From Strongylocentrotus purpuratus (taxonomy: Eukaryota; Echinodermata; Echinoidea; Camarodonta; Strongylocentrotidae), in assembly GCF_000002235.5 (NCBI RefSeq), contig NW_022145613.1, positions 10,850,429-10,914,428 on the forward strand: a stretch of 64,000 nt of DNA. The letters are read 5' to 3'. The translations under genes were made by a program, and so were the position numbers. Shown in pieces: positions 45,601 through 57,333 of this stretch. Within the stretch, counting starts at the first letter, position 1; each line of letters begins with the position of its first letter. Under the pieces are notes generated by a model. The model was not told where the DNA came from. It did no database searches and was given only the letters and a program-made list of their open reading frames with translations.

Positions 45601-48600
45601 AATCATCATGTGACCTAACACATGCATAAAGATATCGACCTTATTTCCTTCAATACATTTTAACAATTTGAGTTCCTTTTTTATAGAAAGTGGTTATTTC
45701 TAAGCCGATTATAAAAGTCATTGAAACTTATAAAGAGCTTTATAACTACTTATTTTATTGGTATGTATTTTTTAAAATCTTTGTTGTCTGAAGGGGACTA
45801 TCAATTTTTTTCTTCAAATGTTGAAAAGTCATTAATATGTGATCAAAACAATTCCTATATGGATTTTCCAAGGTTCCTTGTTTCACTTTTGTGATTAAAT
45901 TTGTTTGATAAGCACATATATTGAAAGTAATTATTTGCTGTAATGTGTTAACAATAAGGCCACAGTAGGAAGTGATGAAGTCACAAATATAGAACTTTAA
46001 TTCACTTGAAATATTATTAACAATATCAATAATTTAGGAGCGCTAAAAAACAAAAAGTACTTTAGCGCTACATCATTACAGATATGAAGTGAAATATGAA
46101 ACACCTAGACTCCTAAAAAAGAGTTTTAATGGAATTAGGTGACTAAGGGGAAAAGCATATTTTAAGGGATCTTTTGAAAGAATTAATAATTCTCTGATTG
46201 AAAGTGGGGTATTATTCTATGTTTTTGAAGCAACCACTGTAAAACTTTTTTTTTGGGGGGGGGGGGTAAATGAGAGTCTGGATTTGGGAATAATTAGTTT
46301 ATATATATTCTTTACAACCATCTGGGCTAATCTGCTTTTTTAAATAAGAAAATGTAAATCTTCATTTTATGTCTGAGAACTGCAGTAAAAGTAGGGCTTC
46401 ACATTTAATGATAAATAAAATGTTCTTGCCTTATAAATACATAAGCTCTTCAGGATAAAATAAAATCCTTGAAGACCCCAAATTTTGTACAAAACTGCTG
46501 CCAGACCCACTTCTCTTGTGTCTTGTCAATGAATGCTGGGTTAAATATTGAAACGAATTTGAAAGAAATACAAAAGACTCTGAAATCGGGAGATAAATGA
46601 GTTAAACGAAGGGCTCAAACGTGACAGATATTTATTAGAAAGGAGGACAGACGGACAGAAGAGAGGTTTTTAGATTTATGAAGAAAAAAAAAAAGATCTT
46701 CCCAGACAAGAAGAAGCCTCAATGAAAAACAGAAGATGGTTGAAACGGCTCCTAATATTCTACCATACTTCCAGGCCCAATTAAACACATGATGGATGAT
46801 GGTACGCAGACTACTTTTGAGATGAATTTGAAGTCGAATAACAATCTGACCGAGCATGATTTCAATATGCTAAGAGCCAGAAAGGCATTATAACTATATG
46901 TCAAAGTGTGTGAACGCCCTTTTTGCTCTATAAATGCAGACAATATATATTCCCACCCCACCCCACCCCCTAGACTATGAATTAAGAGCAGGGCTTTATA
47001 GGTTCATCCATTTCGAAAAGGTCTTATGACTTGAATATATTTGGCAAGAGTGACCGACATAAAATGAAGAGTTTTTGCGGTTTATCAATTAGTAAAATAT
47101 CTTCAAATGAAAATAAATTCAAATGAGAAATATTAACAAAAAATTTAATTTTGTTTGTTGATGATTCCTATCGGTACAAGGAATAGTTTTAATATTTATT
47201 GATAAGAACTATTTTCATGTTGGGAGCTGAAAGTTCAGGAGGGAAAGTTAGAGCAGAGGGAAACAATGACAGAAGGTGGGGGGGGGGGCATAAAGTAAGA
47301 TGGAAGAGAAGATGAAATAGTGATAATAGGCAGATACACTCTAAAGAGAAGATGGAGGGGTATATTGATGAAATGAGAACAGAATTATGGAAGAGAAAAA
47401 GAGGAGGTTATATAGACAATGTTTAAAAACAAACAAGAGAGAGAGGATGAAGGAATTAGAAAGGTGGGGGTGGGGGGGGGAGGGTGTAAGGAAAAGAAAC
47501 AAGTGTTACAAAGAAAGAGCTAATAAAATAGCCAAAAAAATAGTAATTTGGGGCAAGAAAAGACATGTGAGACAGCAAGACGATAAAAAGGAAAAACAGG
47601 GAAGTTTTTTTTTTTACACAGGAGGGGAAAGTTGGGGAGAGTGAAATAACAGGAGAAAGAGGAAGTAAATTACACTGGGAGAATTGATACGACTGTTGAA
47701 ATTAATAGCTACTACAAGTATGGAATGGTATACCTAAATGAAAATATTCTTGGTATCTGTAACAACAATAGGACGGCAAGGCGATTAAGAGAACCTCATC
47801 ACTTTTTTGGTCAGAATTAATACTGGGAGAGAAATTTAATCAATTTCCTTGTTGTCCAAGTTTTCTTTACAGCATATGTAAAATTAGACTACTGAGAGAT
47901 GGAAACGATCTAGGCCTATTCCAACCTACCCAAACAGAGTCTTTAAAGGTACTATGTCCCTTTTGCAGCCAACCTCAAATTCTGTAGAACTTTGCAAGAA
48001 GTATGAATATGTCATGTATGTCCTATCTGTGAAATTTAAACGTTGGCAGTGTCCTCATATTCAAATTATGCAAGGAAACCCGTTTACTTGCTAGACTTCA
48101 CTGTCAGGCACTATTGAGCAACTGACTGGCTTTTTTTCTTCCTTGGTAATAACATACATGAAAAGAGTTGTAAAGGGTACATGAGTATTTGTCTACATCA
48201 ATAACCCACTTCTTGTGATGGCCAAGATTAAACTGATTGAATCTTTGCGCAGCATAAAACGTATGACCACGTACAATTGTCTGAAAAACAAGACTATTAC
48301 TTTTGGGCTCTATAGCCCTAAAGTCGATTTGACAATTAATAGTCGTTATTTTCCCACTTGAAGACATTTTCAAGCCCCACCTTGTTTAGGGAAGTTCTAA
48401 ATTAGTATTATCTTTCAAATGCAGTTGGAATTTAACATTTTCATTTTTTTGGCCTGCAAATGGGACATAGTACCTTTAAGACATTGTTTTTACTTCTTTT
48501 TTCTTAAATGAAATGCATTGGAAATTTGAATTCTGGCAAGAGCTTTGCTTTTGCCACTTTAACGTCGTCGTCTGTCGGCTTCCTCAATCGGTTGCCAGCC

Positions 48601-51352
48601 ACCGATTGAGAAAGAAAACAAAGATCTAAATCTCTTGCACAAATTATATGCACAAACACACGGAGAACATCTCAAAGAAAAACTGATAGTTTTCAGAGCT
48701 CATCGTCATCTTTTCTTTGCAAGAAGAATCGACCAAATCTCAATTATTCTAGCAGCCACCAGTCCTGAGCTAACGACGGATCCAATCGATCCTGTGAGCT
48801 CCTCAAATTGGCAGGATTAGCCTTCTTTGCTTTATCCTCCCCTCCCCTCCCCATGCTGCAGCCTTCGCACCCCTTTGGCCCAGTTTTCCCAATCCCCTCC
48901 GACCTCTCACCTTAACCCTCACACTATCAGGTGGTGCGCTCGCGGGACCGCAGAAAGAAAAAAAATCCCCCAAACAGTACTCATCCCCACCCTCCTCTTC
49001 CTCTCCACTTCATTTCAACCACATGATCGCTGACTTGTTCATTCATGTGCATGCTATTACACGCTAATAGACACAACAACTTCCTCAATTGAGAGAAAAT
49101 GACACCTTAATCTATCTCAATCTCTCTCCCACCTCTCTCTTTCTCTGTCATTAAAACAAATGTTTTTCCATTCCCCGTGTACCTTCGGCAATCAAAGCGG
49201 AACTAAGCTTACTGAAAAAAAAGAGAGGTTGTAGTTCCTCATAAGGTATTTCCTTACAGGAAAACGCTCTCACGTCAGGTTCGAGTAGTTGAAGTCCACT
49301 TGATGCTGTTGAGCAGCCAATGATAACGCTACTATATACCTCTTTGGCAGCCAGTTATTTTTATATTTGGCTTGATTTTGTTTGTTTTTTGGTAGACATG
49401 ATTTGTAAGGTACTTTCCCTCTCGTTTACCCAACAATTAAAGTCATACTTTCCCCAAGTCATGGAGAGGCCCAGTCAAGGACGCGGACTGTTTGGAGAAG
49501 AAATAAGAATCAACGGTTTTTAGTAGTGTTCGCATCCTGAATCCTCAGATTTCATCACTAAGAACGCCATCTCTAAGCTTTGTTTTTCTTTGTTAAAAAC
49601 AGAAACTGGATTGTTTTTTCAGAGAGTAAATATTCCCACCATATGTTATATTGTCTCAGAAGGGCCGAGGAAAAAACAATCAAAATAATTCAAAAGTCGC
49701 AAGGAAAGGGAATCAAACAAATCACGAGACTCTGTTTCGCGTCATCTCCAGTTCTCCCACGCCAATTTTTTCCTATCTCTTATGGCAAGCTTACTATTCT
49801 CATTCTAAATGTATTTCAGTGAACAAAAGATTTTTTAACCTTCAAGCAAAAAAAAAGATAGAATTAGCTAATTACCCCCAAAAATGTCAATGCCCATCAA
49901 AGAGGAATATAAGCAAAGAAAAGTGTGTTGGATATACAAATACTTTAACCAGATACCAAACAAATTTTTTATATTTTTGTCCATTAAGGTTCTTTCCTCC
50001 TTTAGATGACATAAGAAATAGCTTTATCTAAACTTTGTATGTATTCCCTCTCCCCCTCACCAATACCTTGGGAACACTAACATTTCCGCTTTACAGGACA
50101 AATTTGCATCCTAGAACATTCCTGATTTCAATTTGCAGAACCCAGGCACAATTATTTTTAAAGAAGTAGTCCACTGTTTACTAAATGTCTGGCTCCTGGT
50201 TCTTTCGTAAGTTATTGGCCTTTGTTTTGTTTTACTTTTAGGGATAACATCAGAACAAAGAAGTCAACAAAGAAGTCAGATTTCTGGTGTTTAGCCCACT
50301 TCTTAACACCAAGAAAAAGGATAAAAATGCCATTGTCCACCCCAAAAATCTGTTTGAAGAATCTTTGTCAACATTTGATGGGGCTTTATTTAAAAGAATT
50401 CCAGACAGAGAACAGAGAATGAAAAAAAATGTCCTGAAGAGAGAAAGAAGAGATTATTTGCGTAGGTCTTGTTTCCCCAAGATTTACGCACATCTGCTTG
50501 AGAAAACTTTGAAGAGCGTTGCAATCAGAGCTACAGTCATCAAAGATAAATCACTTAGTTTAAACTTTAGATCTTTCCTGCATATTTCATTGAAAGTTTA
50601 AGAAAAAGCTATTAAAAAGGATGGCAAGCAAAAATTGCGTTATTCCACTGAATGTGAAATGAAAAAATGATGTGAATTTTAAGGAGAGTCTTACCTGTGG
50701 TCTCTAAGATGATCTTGTCTTCTGAAAGCCTTGTGGCAGATGTCACATGAGTAGGGTCTCTCATCTGTATGGGTCCTTTCATGAATCAGAAGGTTGTACG
50801 ACTTGGTGAAGTGGCGCCCACAGAACCTACAGATGAACTCCTTCTTGGCTCTCATCGGTCCTCTCCCTCGGCGCCTCTCTGTCGGTTGCAACGGCATCAA
50901 CCTCGTCTTGCTGCTGTCGGCGCTGCACGGTTGTGTCGCGGCGATGGCCAGATGGGCAAAGTCAAACTTGGGGGCCTTCTTGGGCGGTGCCCCCGACGAA
51001 GACCCCAATGATGTGTGCTGGCGCGATGATGGCACTGACGAGGAGCCGCTGAGTACTAGGCGCCGCAGGGTGCTATGTGGATGTGGTACCGTCAGTGCGG
51101 CATTTGGTGAAGCGGTGACGACGCCGGGTGGTACCTGCCAGGTGGCGAGACCCTGTGTCCATGCAGCAGTACTGATTGCACCGAGGGGTAAGAAAGGGAC
51201 ATGGTCGGCGCCCTTTAGGGTACCGGCGGCGCCACAGGCTAGTGCATTGGGTAGATGGATAGGACTAGGGTGGTGAAGGGTTGTCAGTTGGTTCTGGCTT
51301 GTTGGTGTGAGAGGAGGTGTAGGTGGTCCTGAAAGCTTGGCTTTCTTCAGCT
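35231..51352 (-). CDS. OSR: Odd-skipped-related zinc-finger transcription factor (Osr), 5' incomplete
   Basis: Nuclear DNA-binding regulator of the Odd-skipped family (Drosophila Odd/Bowl/Sob; vertebrate OSR1/OSR2). Two coding exons are visible: 51352-50695 and 35627-35231. Acceptors are TTTCAG (51358-51353) and TATCCCAG (35635-35628); the donor is GTAAGA at 50694. Phases agree. The protein has a Pro/Ser/Thr/Ala-rich N-terminal part, a conserved [14 protein letters not shown] motif (human OSR1 PRFDFANLALAATQ), then five C2H2 fingers. These are [84 protein letters not shown] and [21 protein letters not shown], nearly identical to human OSR2 isoform A. An Ala13 run and 24 further residues end the protein. 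No ATG precedes the fingers in frame in the upstream exon, so an earlier coding exon must exist. Confidence 0.96.
36960..37390. promoter_or_regulatory. GC-rich island in Osr intron (candidate enhancer)
   Basis: A roughly 430-bp island of clearly higher GC than its flanks, without an open coding frame. It includes GCTGGCCGCTGCCGCC, CAGCGAGATTAAGCGCTCC and GAGGGTACCAGGCC. Function inferred from composition and location only. Confidence 0.35.
38350..38880. promoter_or_regulatory. GATA/Ets motif cluster split by a transposon
   Basis: GATA-type sites at 38350-38356 (CTTATCT), 38785-38790, 38851-38856 and 38871-38876 (AGATAA), and an Ets-type ACCGGAAG at 38837-38844, sit on both sides of the family B element. 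Candidate enhancer by motif density. Confidence 0.35.
38372..38738 (+). mobile_element. TTAA DNA transposon, family B, complete copy
   Basis: Starts AGGTAAAGACCAGTATTGG and ends CCATTACTGGTCTTTACCT, with TTAA at 38368-38371 and 38739-38742. 367 bp, about 97% alike by eye to 58334-58699 in the same orientation. Non-coding. Confidence 0.93.
39558..39687. promoter_or_regulatory. GATA/Ets/Fox motif cluster (candidate enhancer)
   Basis: Within 130 bp there are AGATAAG at 39558 and 39601, ACCGGAAG at 39583, and TGTTTAC at 39643 and 39681. The block is also GC-richer than its flanks. Confidence 0.4.
41064..41331. promoter_or_regulatory. Tandemly duplicated 134-bp block with homeodomain and CSL-like sites
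   Basis: Units 41064-41197 and 41198-41331 share GACTGCTCCCT/AACTGCTCCCT, the run AAAACACAAAGAAAACT and TTTAATCC. The first unit carries a CSL-type TGTGGGAA (41152-41159). The divergence within shared text suggests an old duplication. Candidate regulatory module. Confidence 0.4.
41562..41626. repeat. Palindromic hairpin repeat, copy 1
   Basis: TTGAGAGCCAGAAAGC...TTAACTC pairs with GAGTTATGGACC...TTTGCTCTCAG. Member of a dispersed ~65-bp family seen also at 46870, 55487, 57264, 58242, 58758 and 61801. Confidence 0.7.
42441..42770. repeat. CT-rich tract with C run
   Basis: Interrupted CT/TTTC repeats with an (AT)n patch at 42468-42483 and a C run near 42637-42651. The long Ser/Leu frames here are artefacts. 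Confidence 0.95.
45080..45620. promoter_or_regulatory. GC-richer island with TAATCC motifs (candidate enhancer)
   Basis: It contains ATGATTAATCCGATATTC, GGGGATTAGTGG, CGGCTTAATCCCGC and GATATCAAAGTC (TCF-like ATCAAAG) within about 160 bases. It has no coding frame and stands out from flanking AT-rich DNA. Confidence 0.4.
46870..46930. repeat. Palindromic hairpin repeat, copy 2
   Basis: CTAAGAGCCAGAAAGGCATT opposes TGAACGCCCTTTTTGCTCTA. Confidence 0.7.
47947..48475 (-). mobile_element. Non-autonomous TTAA DNA transposon, family A copy 3 (inverted)
   Basis: Ends AGGTACTATGTCCCTTTTGC and GCAAATGGGACATAGTACCT, with TTAA at 47943-47946 and 48476-48479. On the - strand an 89-codon frame (48373-48104) matches the 90-codon frame of copy 2 with few changes and an in-frame loss of one codon. 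Confidence 0.93.
48583..48610. repeat. Perfect 10-bp inverted repeat
   Basis: CTCAATCGGT and ACCGATTGAG are separated by 8 bases, within a GC-richer block of the Osr intron. Confidence 0.75.
50695..51352 (-). CDS. OSR: Osr exon with N-terminal region and fingers 1-2
   Basis: 658 bases, starting with two bases of a split codon and ending AG, which joins G of the next exon to make Arg of DHR|YIH. It encodes [20 protein letters not shown] onward. The [12 protein letters not shown]-like basic stretch ([14 protein letters not shown]) leads into finger 1, whose first Cys codon is at 50831-50829. It is GC-richer than its surroundings. Confidence 0.96.
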
Positions 51353-52469
51353 CTGAAATATATATCAAAAAGACAAAGGAATAAACACTTCTGATAACAA
51401 ATCAAAAGGCGAGAATGCCTTGTATATAACGTAGGTGACAGTAATATATTTATGGTGGTACATACACAAAAATCTAGTGTTTACATCCATGAAATTGGTG
51501 GCTAAAAGTCTCATAATAAATATATACAAATAGATCAATGCTCTGGTAATGTGGAAAGTCTTCCATTTACACATATCTTTTAAATCTACCACCATTCTGT
51601 ATGTCATCAATAATGCTGTTGATAAAATAGCATTTTGGGATCATTTTAGATGTGCCTAGATGGACTGTAGAGAAGTGTGAAATATATCAAACTCAATCAA
51701 GTAACTCAACTGATGCTTTTCAATCACTTTATCAAACTAGATATCACATTTGAATTTTGTTTAATAGCATCAAGTAATTCAAAATACCAAAGAAAATGTG
51801 TGGAAAAGGTTTCCTCAATCCTAACACTTATGAAGTCCTTTTTCATTTCTTTTCTTCCGATTGGGTAAATTGTCCATAAACAACGGCCACCTGCCCCCTT
51901 AATTAACCGCCAAAGAAATATTCAAAGGAGCTAGGCGATGTAAATGGAAAAAAAAAATCAGCATCCATACTGGTCTTTGTCCCAAAACTTTGCCACCAGT
52001 ACCCAAACAGAACATTAGGGCCTTGTTGGCTAACAGGACTAATTCAAGGAACAAACAAAATTAGCGGCAACCATTGCTAAGATTTCAACTACTTACTCAC
52101 ACATTTAGCGGCATTGACAAAAGACTAAATGGTAGTCTAGTAGTACTAAGGTATATTTAAGTCACATCAACAGATACTGTACGATAGGGTGCTCATTTCT
52201 GCTTAATTTCTTCCCAGTTGTTTCTGTTATTTTTTTATTTTTTTTGCTGATCTTCTCTCATGCTACAATTTAAAATGAAGCTGTTTTATTTTAAAGATAT
52301 TTTCTGTTTTTTTATCTCATTTTTTCAAAAGTCTTTTTCTTTCATCTCTCATAATTTACTTTCTGTCTCTCCCACTCTCCATCTTTTGTTCCAAAATTCT
52401 CTTTCTCTATTTCTATGTCTTTACTATTTCCTTTTGTTTTCTTTCTTACAAACTCTTTTGACCTCTTGA

Positions 52470-52566
52470 TACATTCTCCCATTCCCCCCCCCCCACCCCC
52501 TCTCTCTCTCTCTCTTGGCACTCCCAATTATTTTTCTCTCTCCCCTCTTGCACCCCCTCTCTCTCT
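52470..52566. repeat. C run and CT-rich tract
   Basis: CCCCCCCCCACCCCC followed by interrupted CT repeats. Confidence 0.9.
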
Positions 52567-52799
52567 TTTATGTTTTTGTCCTATTTCCATGTAAGTCTAT
52601 GTACAGAAGAAAATGTTTAGTGAGAATCCTTGTAGAAATACAATCATTCCATGCTAGATGTGTTACCGTCTAAAGTTACCAAAGCCAAAATCTGTAATCA
52701 ATTCCATCCCAATCAAGTCCAAATTATGCTTCCAAATGGGGCTCAATACCCCACACAAACCAAATTGCTACTGAACTTTTAGAGAAAGCCGCAAACTCT

Positions 52800-54060
52800 G
52801 CCCAAATTCCTGCCAAATTTGTCGACTCCTTTTGTTTCACCTCGCCACGTTTGTTTTCCAACCAGTGTCTTCCGATCGCAGCTCCCAACGCATGGCCCTG
52901 ATAAAGGAATTGGAGCTGAGATACTGCAGCGGCAGCCTTTGAAGACCGGCATTGGACCTGTTAGGGACGAATTAGCTACATTTTTGGATTCTTTGGGCTG
53001 TCGTTTTGCGAGGGAGGGTCGGGTTTCAAACTATTCAACCGGGTATGGCCAAGCACACCCCCAAGCTTAACATTTGAAATAGCTCCCCAATCAATTTGAT
53101 TACAGGTTTCTCTAAGTCACCCTAATTGATCCCGATGGTCTCCTGAAGCAGGTTGATGGACTGGATCTCGGCCAGCCCGATCTGGGGCTCTGAGTTGGCG
53201 GTGTAATAGGTTTAAGAGGGTCTCTCTCCAATGTATATGTAAGCCCATATCCTTGAGGCGAAGAAGCCACGGCGCGGCCGCTTAGCCCAAAGCCTTTGAG
53301 ACAATTGGTTTGATCCTACCAGGCAATTGCAAAAGTGTTCCCTCGACACTTCGAGCCGACAGGTTTGATTGAGACGTGTGACAGCGGTGACACAACTGTA
53401 CCTGCTTCAAGTTTTCTCCTCTCTCTCTACCTCTCTTTCTCTCTCCCTCTCCCTCTTTCTCTCTGCCTCTCTCCTTGTCCCCAAGGTTTATTTAGCCTCC
53501 GCCTCTCAGCTGCGCAGGGTCTCAGTTTCACTGTTGGGACCAGCAGAATTGGTATCCCCATCCCTCGCCCACCAAAATGCCCCCCTGCCGCTCCCGTTTG
53601 CTACCGACATCCCCAATACAGTCTGGTAATTGTGGCCAACACCAAGGAACACATAAGCTCTCGCTAATAGGGCTCTTGGCTGCCCTGCGTGTTGCCTCTT
53701 CAGAGCAAAATGGCCGGGCGGAAATGCCTCGCCCCTGCGCCCCTAATTCGCTCCTACCCGACTGGGAAACAGCGGTGTTGATTTTTTCAAGCAAGTGCAC
53801 CGGAGCTGGCTGTTGGGTTCCCCGACTGGGTAGACCGGTCGGACGAGAAGTTTGCTCTCCCGTCCGTGCCTCTGCTCTGGCTACGCTTCGGGACCGCGGT
53901 GCACGCAGCTGTTCCGGAGAAAGAGAATTTCATCTTGGGTCTGGGATGGCGAGGCGCAGGGGTGGAGGGACCCCGGTGTGACGAGCTAATTGGGGTGACG
54001 AAGATGTAGCAGCGGATCGGAAGTGCTCTCTCCGCTCCTCGATTCACGATAGTAATACAA
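52800..54060. promoter_or_regulatory. GC/CpG-rich island upstream of Osr
   Basis: The longest GC-rich block of the window, with CGGCGCGGCCGC (53272), GGGACCGCGG and many CpG. It includes a CT tract (53413-53470). Open frames on both strands lack recognisable similarity. It could contain the Osr promoter or 5' exon, or an enhancer. This is inferred from composition. Confidence 0.35.
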
Positions 54061-54759
54061 AGATGATGGTATCATTACACAGACATAGCAGGGTACTGGA
54101 CAGCAGGCAGCAATGCAAGACTCTTATTTAATTTCATTACAGGTGACTCGATCAAACAGTCACTGCTGTAAAATGTTGACCCGATACATGGGAAGTAATT
54201 TGGAAGACCAATATTACCGGATATTAAACCGATACATATTGCACTTCAGGTCAGGAAATTAAATATTATTTCCTAAATACTTGGCATTACTTTGTTAAAT
54301 GAACATAACAATATCTACACAGCATGCCTAACATTTGTACTTAATCAAGAACAAAATTGTAGTTTAACTTAGCTCCATCTTTAGTCAAAATATGCCTTCT
54401 AGAGAGAGAGAGAGAGAGGATGCATGGGCTTTATGGCAGAGCCTGTGCAAAAACATGTTATCCAATAACCTTTACTACTACATCTACTGTACTAAAGTCA
54501 CTCAGATAAATTAATTATGGACTTTGAATAGAGATATTCATCCCTGGAGACCTATTCATGCTAAAGAACCCTTTCTCCTCTCTGTAAACCCTTGAATTTC
54601 TTTAAAAATCTGGGAGACACAGAAAGAGAAAAGAGCAAGAGAGAGGAAGAGTAAATGATATTAAGTCATTTAAAAAGTATTTTAAAACTCTCCAACTCCT
54701 TGACATTATAAATATAACAAACAACCTCATCATCTATTTCTTTTGTTCCTTCCTCTCTA

Positions 54760-55160
54760 CCGTATATTGAAGTATTATAACTCTCCCCCTTCCCTCCCTC
54801 TTCTCCATCTCTCCTTTCTATCTCTTCTTCTCCCTCCTCCATTACCTCTCCTGCCCTCTCTACCCCTCTCCAGTTCTATCTCACCCAGCCTCTTTCCACT
54901 TCCTTTTTCTCAAACTCCCTCCTTCTCTTTTTTTTCCTCTCACCTTCTCTTACACCTCAAAATTCATTTCAAACTTTATCCCCCTCTTTACTTTCTCCAT
55001 CTTCCTTATTCATCTCTTCCTCCCTCTCCTTCCCTCTCTCCTTCTTCCCATCCTCTTCCCTCTTCCTTCACCCGTCCTTTCCCTCCTTTCTCCCCCCTCC
55101 TTCTACCCCCTCCCCTACCTCCCCTCCGCCCCTCCTCCTCCTCCTCCATCTCTCCCAATC
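54760..55160. repeat. Pyrimidine-rich tract (about 400 bp)
   Basis: Almost continuous C/T on the + strand (TCCTCC, CTCCC, TTCTCC units) with few purines. The Pro/Ser/Leu frame over it is an artefact. Confidence 0.9.
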
Positions 55161-55486
55161 CAGGAGCATTTGCAAGTGAAGTGGGAGGTTGAGTGAGCAC
55201 AGCAGGAGCAGGAAACAACATTAGATTTAATCTTGGCAAGTTTGTGCCCGTCCAAACGCCCCGGTGCGGCGACTGTGACGGTGCAAATAGAACACCTACG
55301 CCCGCACTAGGTGCGAGACAGAAAACGAATCAGCGCATCTGCTGGGTTTATTGCTGGGATAAATCAACATTAATATCTTGCCCTTCTAGGTCAATTCAAC
55401 CATCTCTATCTCAATATCATATGACTTTCTTTTGTTCCATATAACCTTTTTCTCTTAATTTCTTTTCATTTGTAATATAATATTTT

Positions 55487-55552
55487 CTGTTGGGAGCAAG
55501 AAGGATGTTAACTCATTGAATACAGACTTAATGCCCTTCTGGCCCTCAGCAG
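55487..55552. repeat. Palindromic hairpin repeat, copy 3
   Basis: CTGTTGGGAGCAAGAAGGAT with GTTAACTC opposes ACTTAATGCCCTTCTGGCCC and TCAGCAG. Confidence 0.75.
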
Positions 55553-56149
55553 CCAATATATCTCTTACCTACAAAAAGTTGTTTATCTTTTACTGAAATC
55601 AGATAACTCAATGAAGTTTATGAAATATATTCTTATTACATAACACAACTATTCAGCATTTCAGAATCTCATTCAGACTCATATTTTGAACCGACAATTT
55701 TGAAGTAGATGCAGAAATACATCATATCTGACATTGGTATTAACTATATCCAAACTTTCGGGGTTGTCGGTGCCTCTCAAATGGAAATCAAGAACTATAC
55801 ATTCAAACATGAAGAAGAAACACAAGCACACATCTCAAAACATCTTTCTATTATGTCAAATCTAAGGACTGATTTTAAATGACCAATTTCACCCTGATCA
55901 GTGTCTTTAAGAATCAGAAGAAAAGGTTTTCAAAAAAAATTCTTGACATCAAGTCTTTGCGACATCCTCTCAAATCCCCAGGTGTGCGTGCATACCCCCA
56001 CCTCCTCTCTCTCTCACCTCTTCTCGTTATTATTGAAAAAGAGAGAAAATATATAGAGGGGATCGGGAAGAAGAAGAAAAAAACAGGGACATCCTACTGT
56101 ATTTACAGAGTGTAATAATCATGGCAAACAACCATTTGGTGATATGAGA

Positions 56150-56345
56150 ACTACAAATTCTGAAATTTGTTGGCCAGCGGGGCGCCGCCGCACCGTAACG
56201 GCCTCACGGCGAGAGGTTAGTGAGGAGGAGCGAAATTGCATTAGTATCCGCTGGCAACCGAGCACACTTTCACCTGTCAGGGGTCGGGTGGGATGAGAGA
56301 GAGTGGAAACCACGGCCCAGACAAGCATGTACCCGGCCGGCCACA
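56150..56345. promoter_or_regulatory. GC-rich island (candidate regulatory)
   Basis: A sharp ~190-bp GC-rich block (GGGGCGCCGCCGCACCG, ACCCGGCCGGCCACAC) in AT-rich surroundings. No coding similarity recognised. Confidence 0.3.
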
Positions 56346-56929
56346 CAAGAATTAAGTTCATCATTGGAAAAAATGATGCAGAGCTAGGAAAGAATAGGGT
56401 GTAAAGATTTTTTTTTAAATACTTTTATTTTGTCATGTCAACAAGGAAATTAAAAAAATACATTCATAAGCGTTTTACAAATCAATAACTTCCATTATAC
56501 CCCTTACATTTATGATTCTGCCGTGGGTGTTAAGATTTTGGTGGGTATATTGTTTGTTGAGAGACTGAAGATTTTAATTCTATGAAATAATATGTTTATT
56601 AAAGGGTAAAGAACTTAAACTAATGTCACTTTGCCATATGAGAGATGTTATGATCATTCCTTGATTTGAAGAAGAAGCTCTTCGATGATAATTTCTAAAA
56701 AAGAACAATAATAGTTCATAAGATATGTTAGTTTTCAGCATGTTTAAAGTACAACTAAATCATAGAAGTCTGTTGAATTACAGTTGAAGTTTTCTGTTAA
56801 ACATGTCGGGAAATGGTATAAAAAGGGAATAAAACTAGAAAGGGAATATAACCCATATTTCCACACTACTTTGCATGCCATGACAGACAAGACAGACAGG
56901 ATATGTTGATGGGGAATGGGGTAAAAGTG

Positions 56930-57135
56930 ATAGAGAAATTAAGAGAAAGAGTGAGAGGGAGAGATGGGAAGAGAAGGGAGGAGATAGAAAGAGAGAGAAA
57001 GAGAGAGGTGGAGAGAGAAAGAGAGAGGTGGAGAGAGAGAGAGAGGGAGGGAAGTAGGAAGGGAGGGAGGAAGGAAGATAGATGGATAGAGAGAGAGACA
57101 GAGAAAGAGAGAGAGAGAGAGACAGACAGACAGAG
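56930..57135. repeat. GA-rich purine tract
   Basis: About 200 bp of interrupted GAGA/GGAG and GACA repeats. Confidence 0.95.
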
Positions 57136-57263
57136 AGATGGAGACAGATTGACGGGCAGAATGCGGAAGAGAAAGTAAAATAAAATGAGAAGCCGGAAGG
57201 AATAGAAATATACAACATAAAAAAACAAGCTATCATTGCCATCATCATAGCTACTCTAACTCG

Positions 57264-57333
57264 CCTGTTCGGAACCAAAAGAGCATTAACGCTGTGTTAA
57301 AGCATAGGGGTTTACGCCCTCCTGGCTCCAGGC
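57264..57333. repeat. Palindromic hairpin repeat, copy 4
   Basis: CCTGTTCGGAACCAAAAGAG with CATTAACG opposes GGTTTACGCCCTCCTGGCTC and CAGG. Confidence 0.65.

Larger units (their letters stand above)
35628..50694 (-). other. OSR: Osr intron (15 kb) with candidate regulatory islands
   Basis: No exon recognised inside. It contains GC-richer islands (about 36960-37390, 38260-38880, 39480-39740, 40960-41340, 43000-43450, 45080-45620, 48540-48960), the TTAA elements at 38372 and 47947, hairpin repeats at 41562 and 46870, and a CT tract at 42441-42770. Islands of this kind in an intron of a developmental regulator suggest enhancers (inference). Confidence 0.7.

Noticed and set aside
50769-51276. 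+ strand frames of 80 and 160 codons
   Set aside because: Shadows of the Osr N-terminal exon.
53577-53981. 134-codon + strand frame in the GC-rich island
   Set aside because: No known domain; long frames are expected in GC-rich DNA, and frames are open on both strands.
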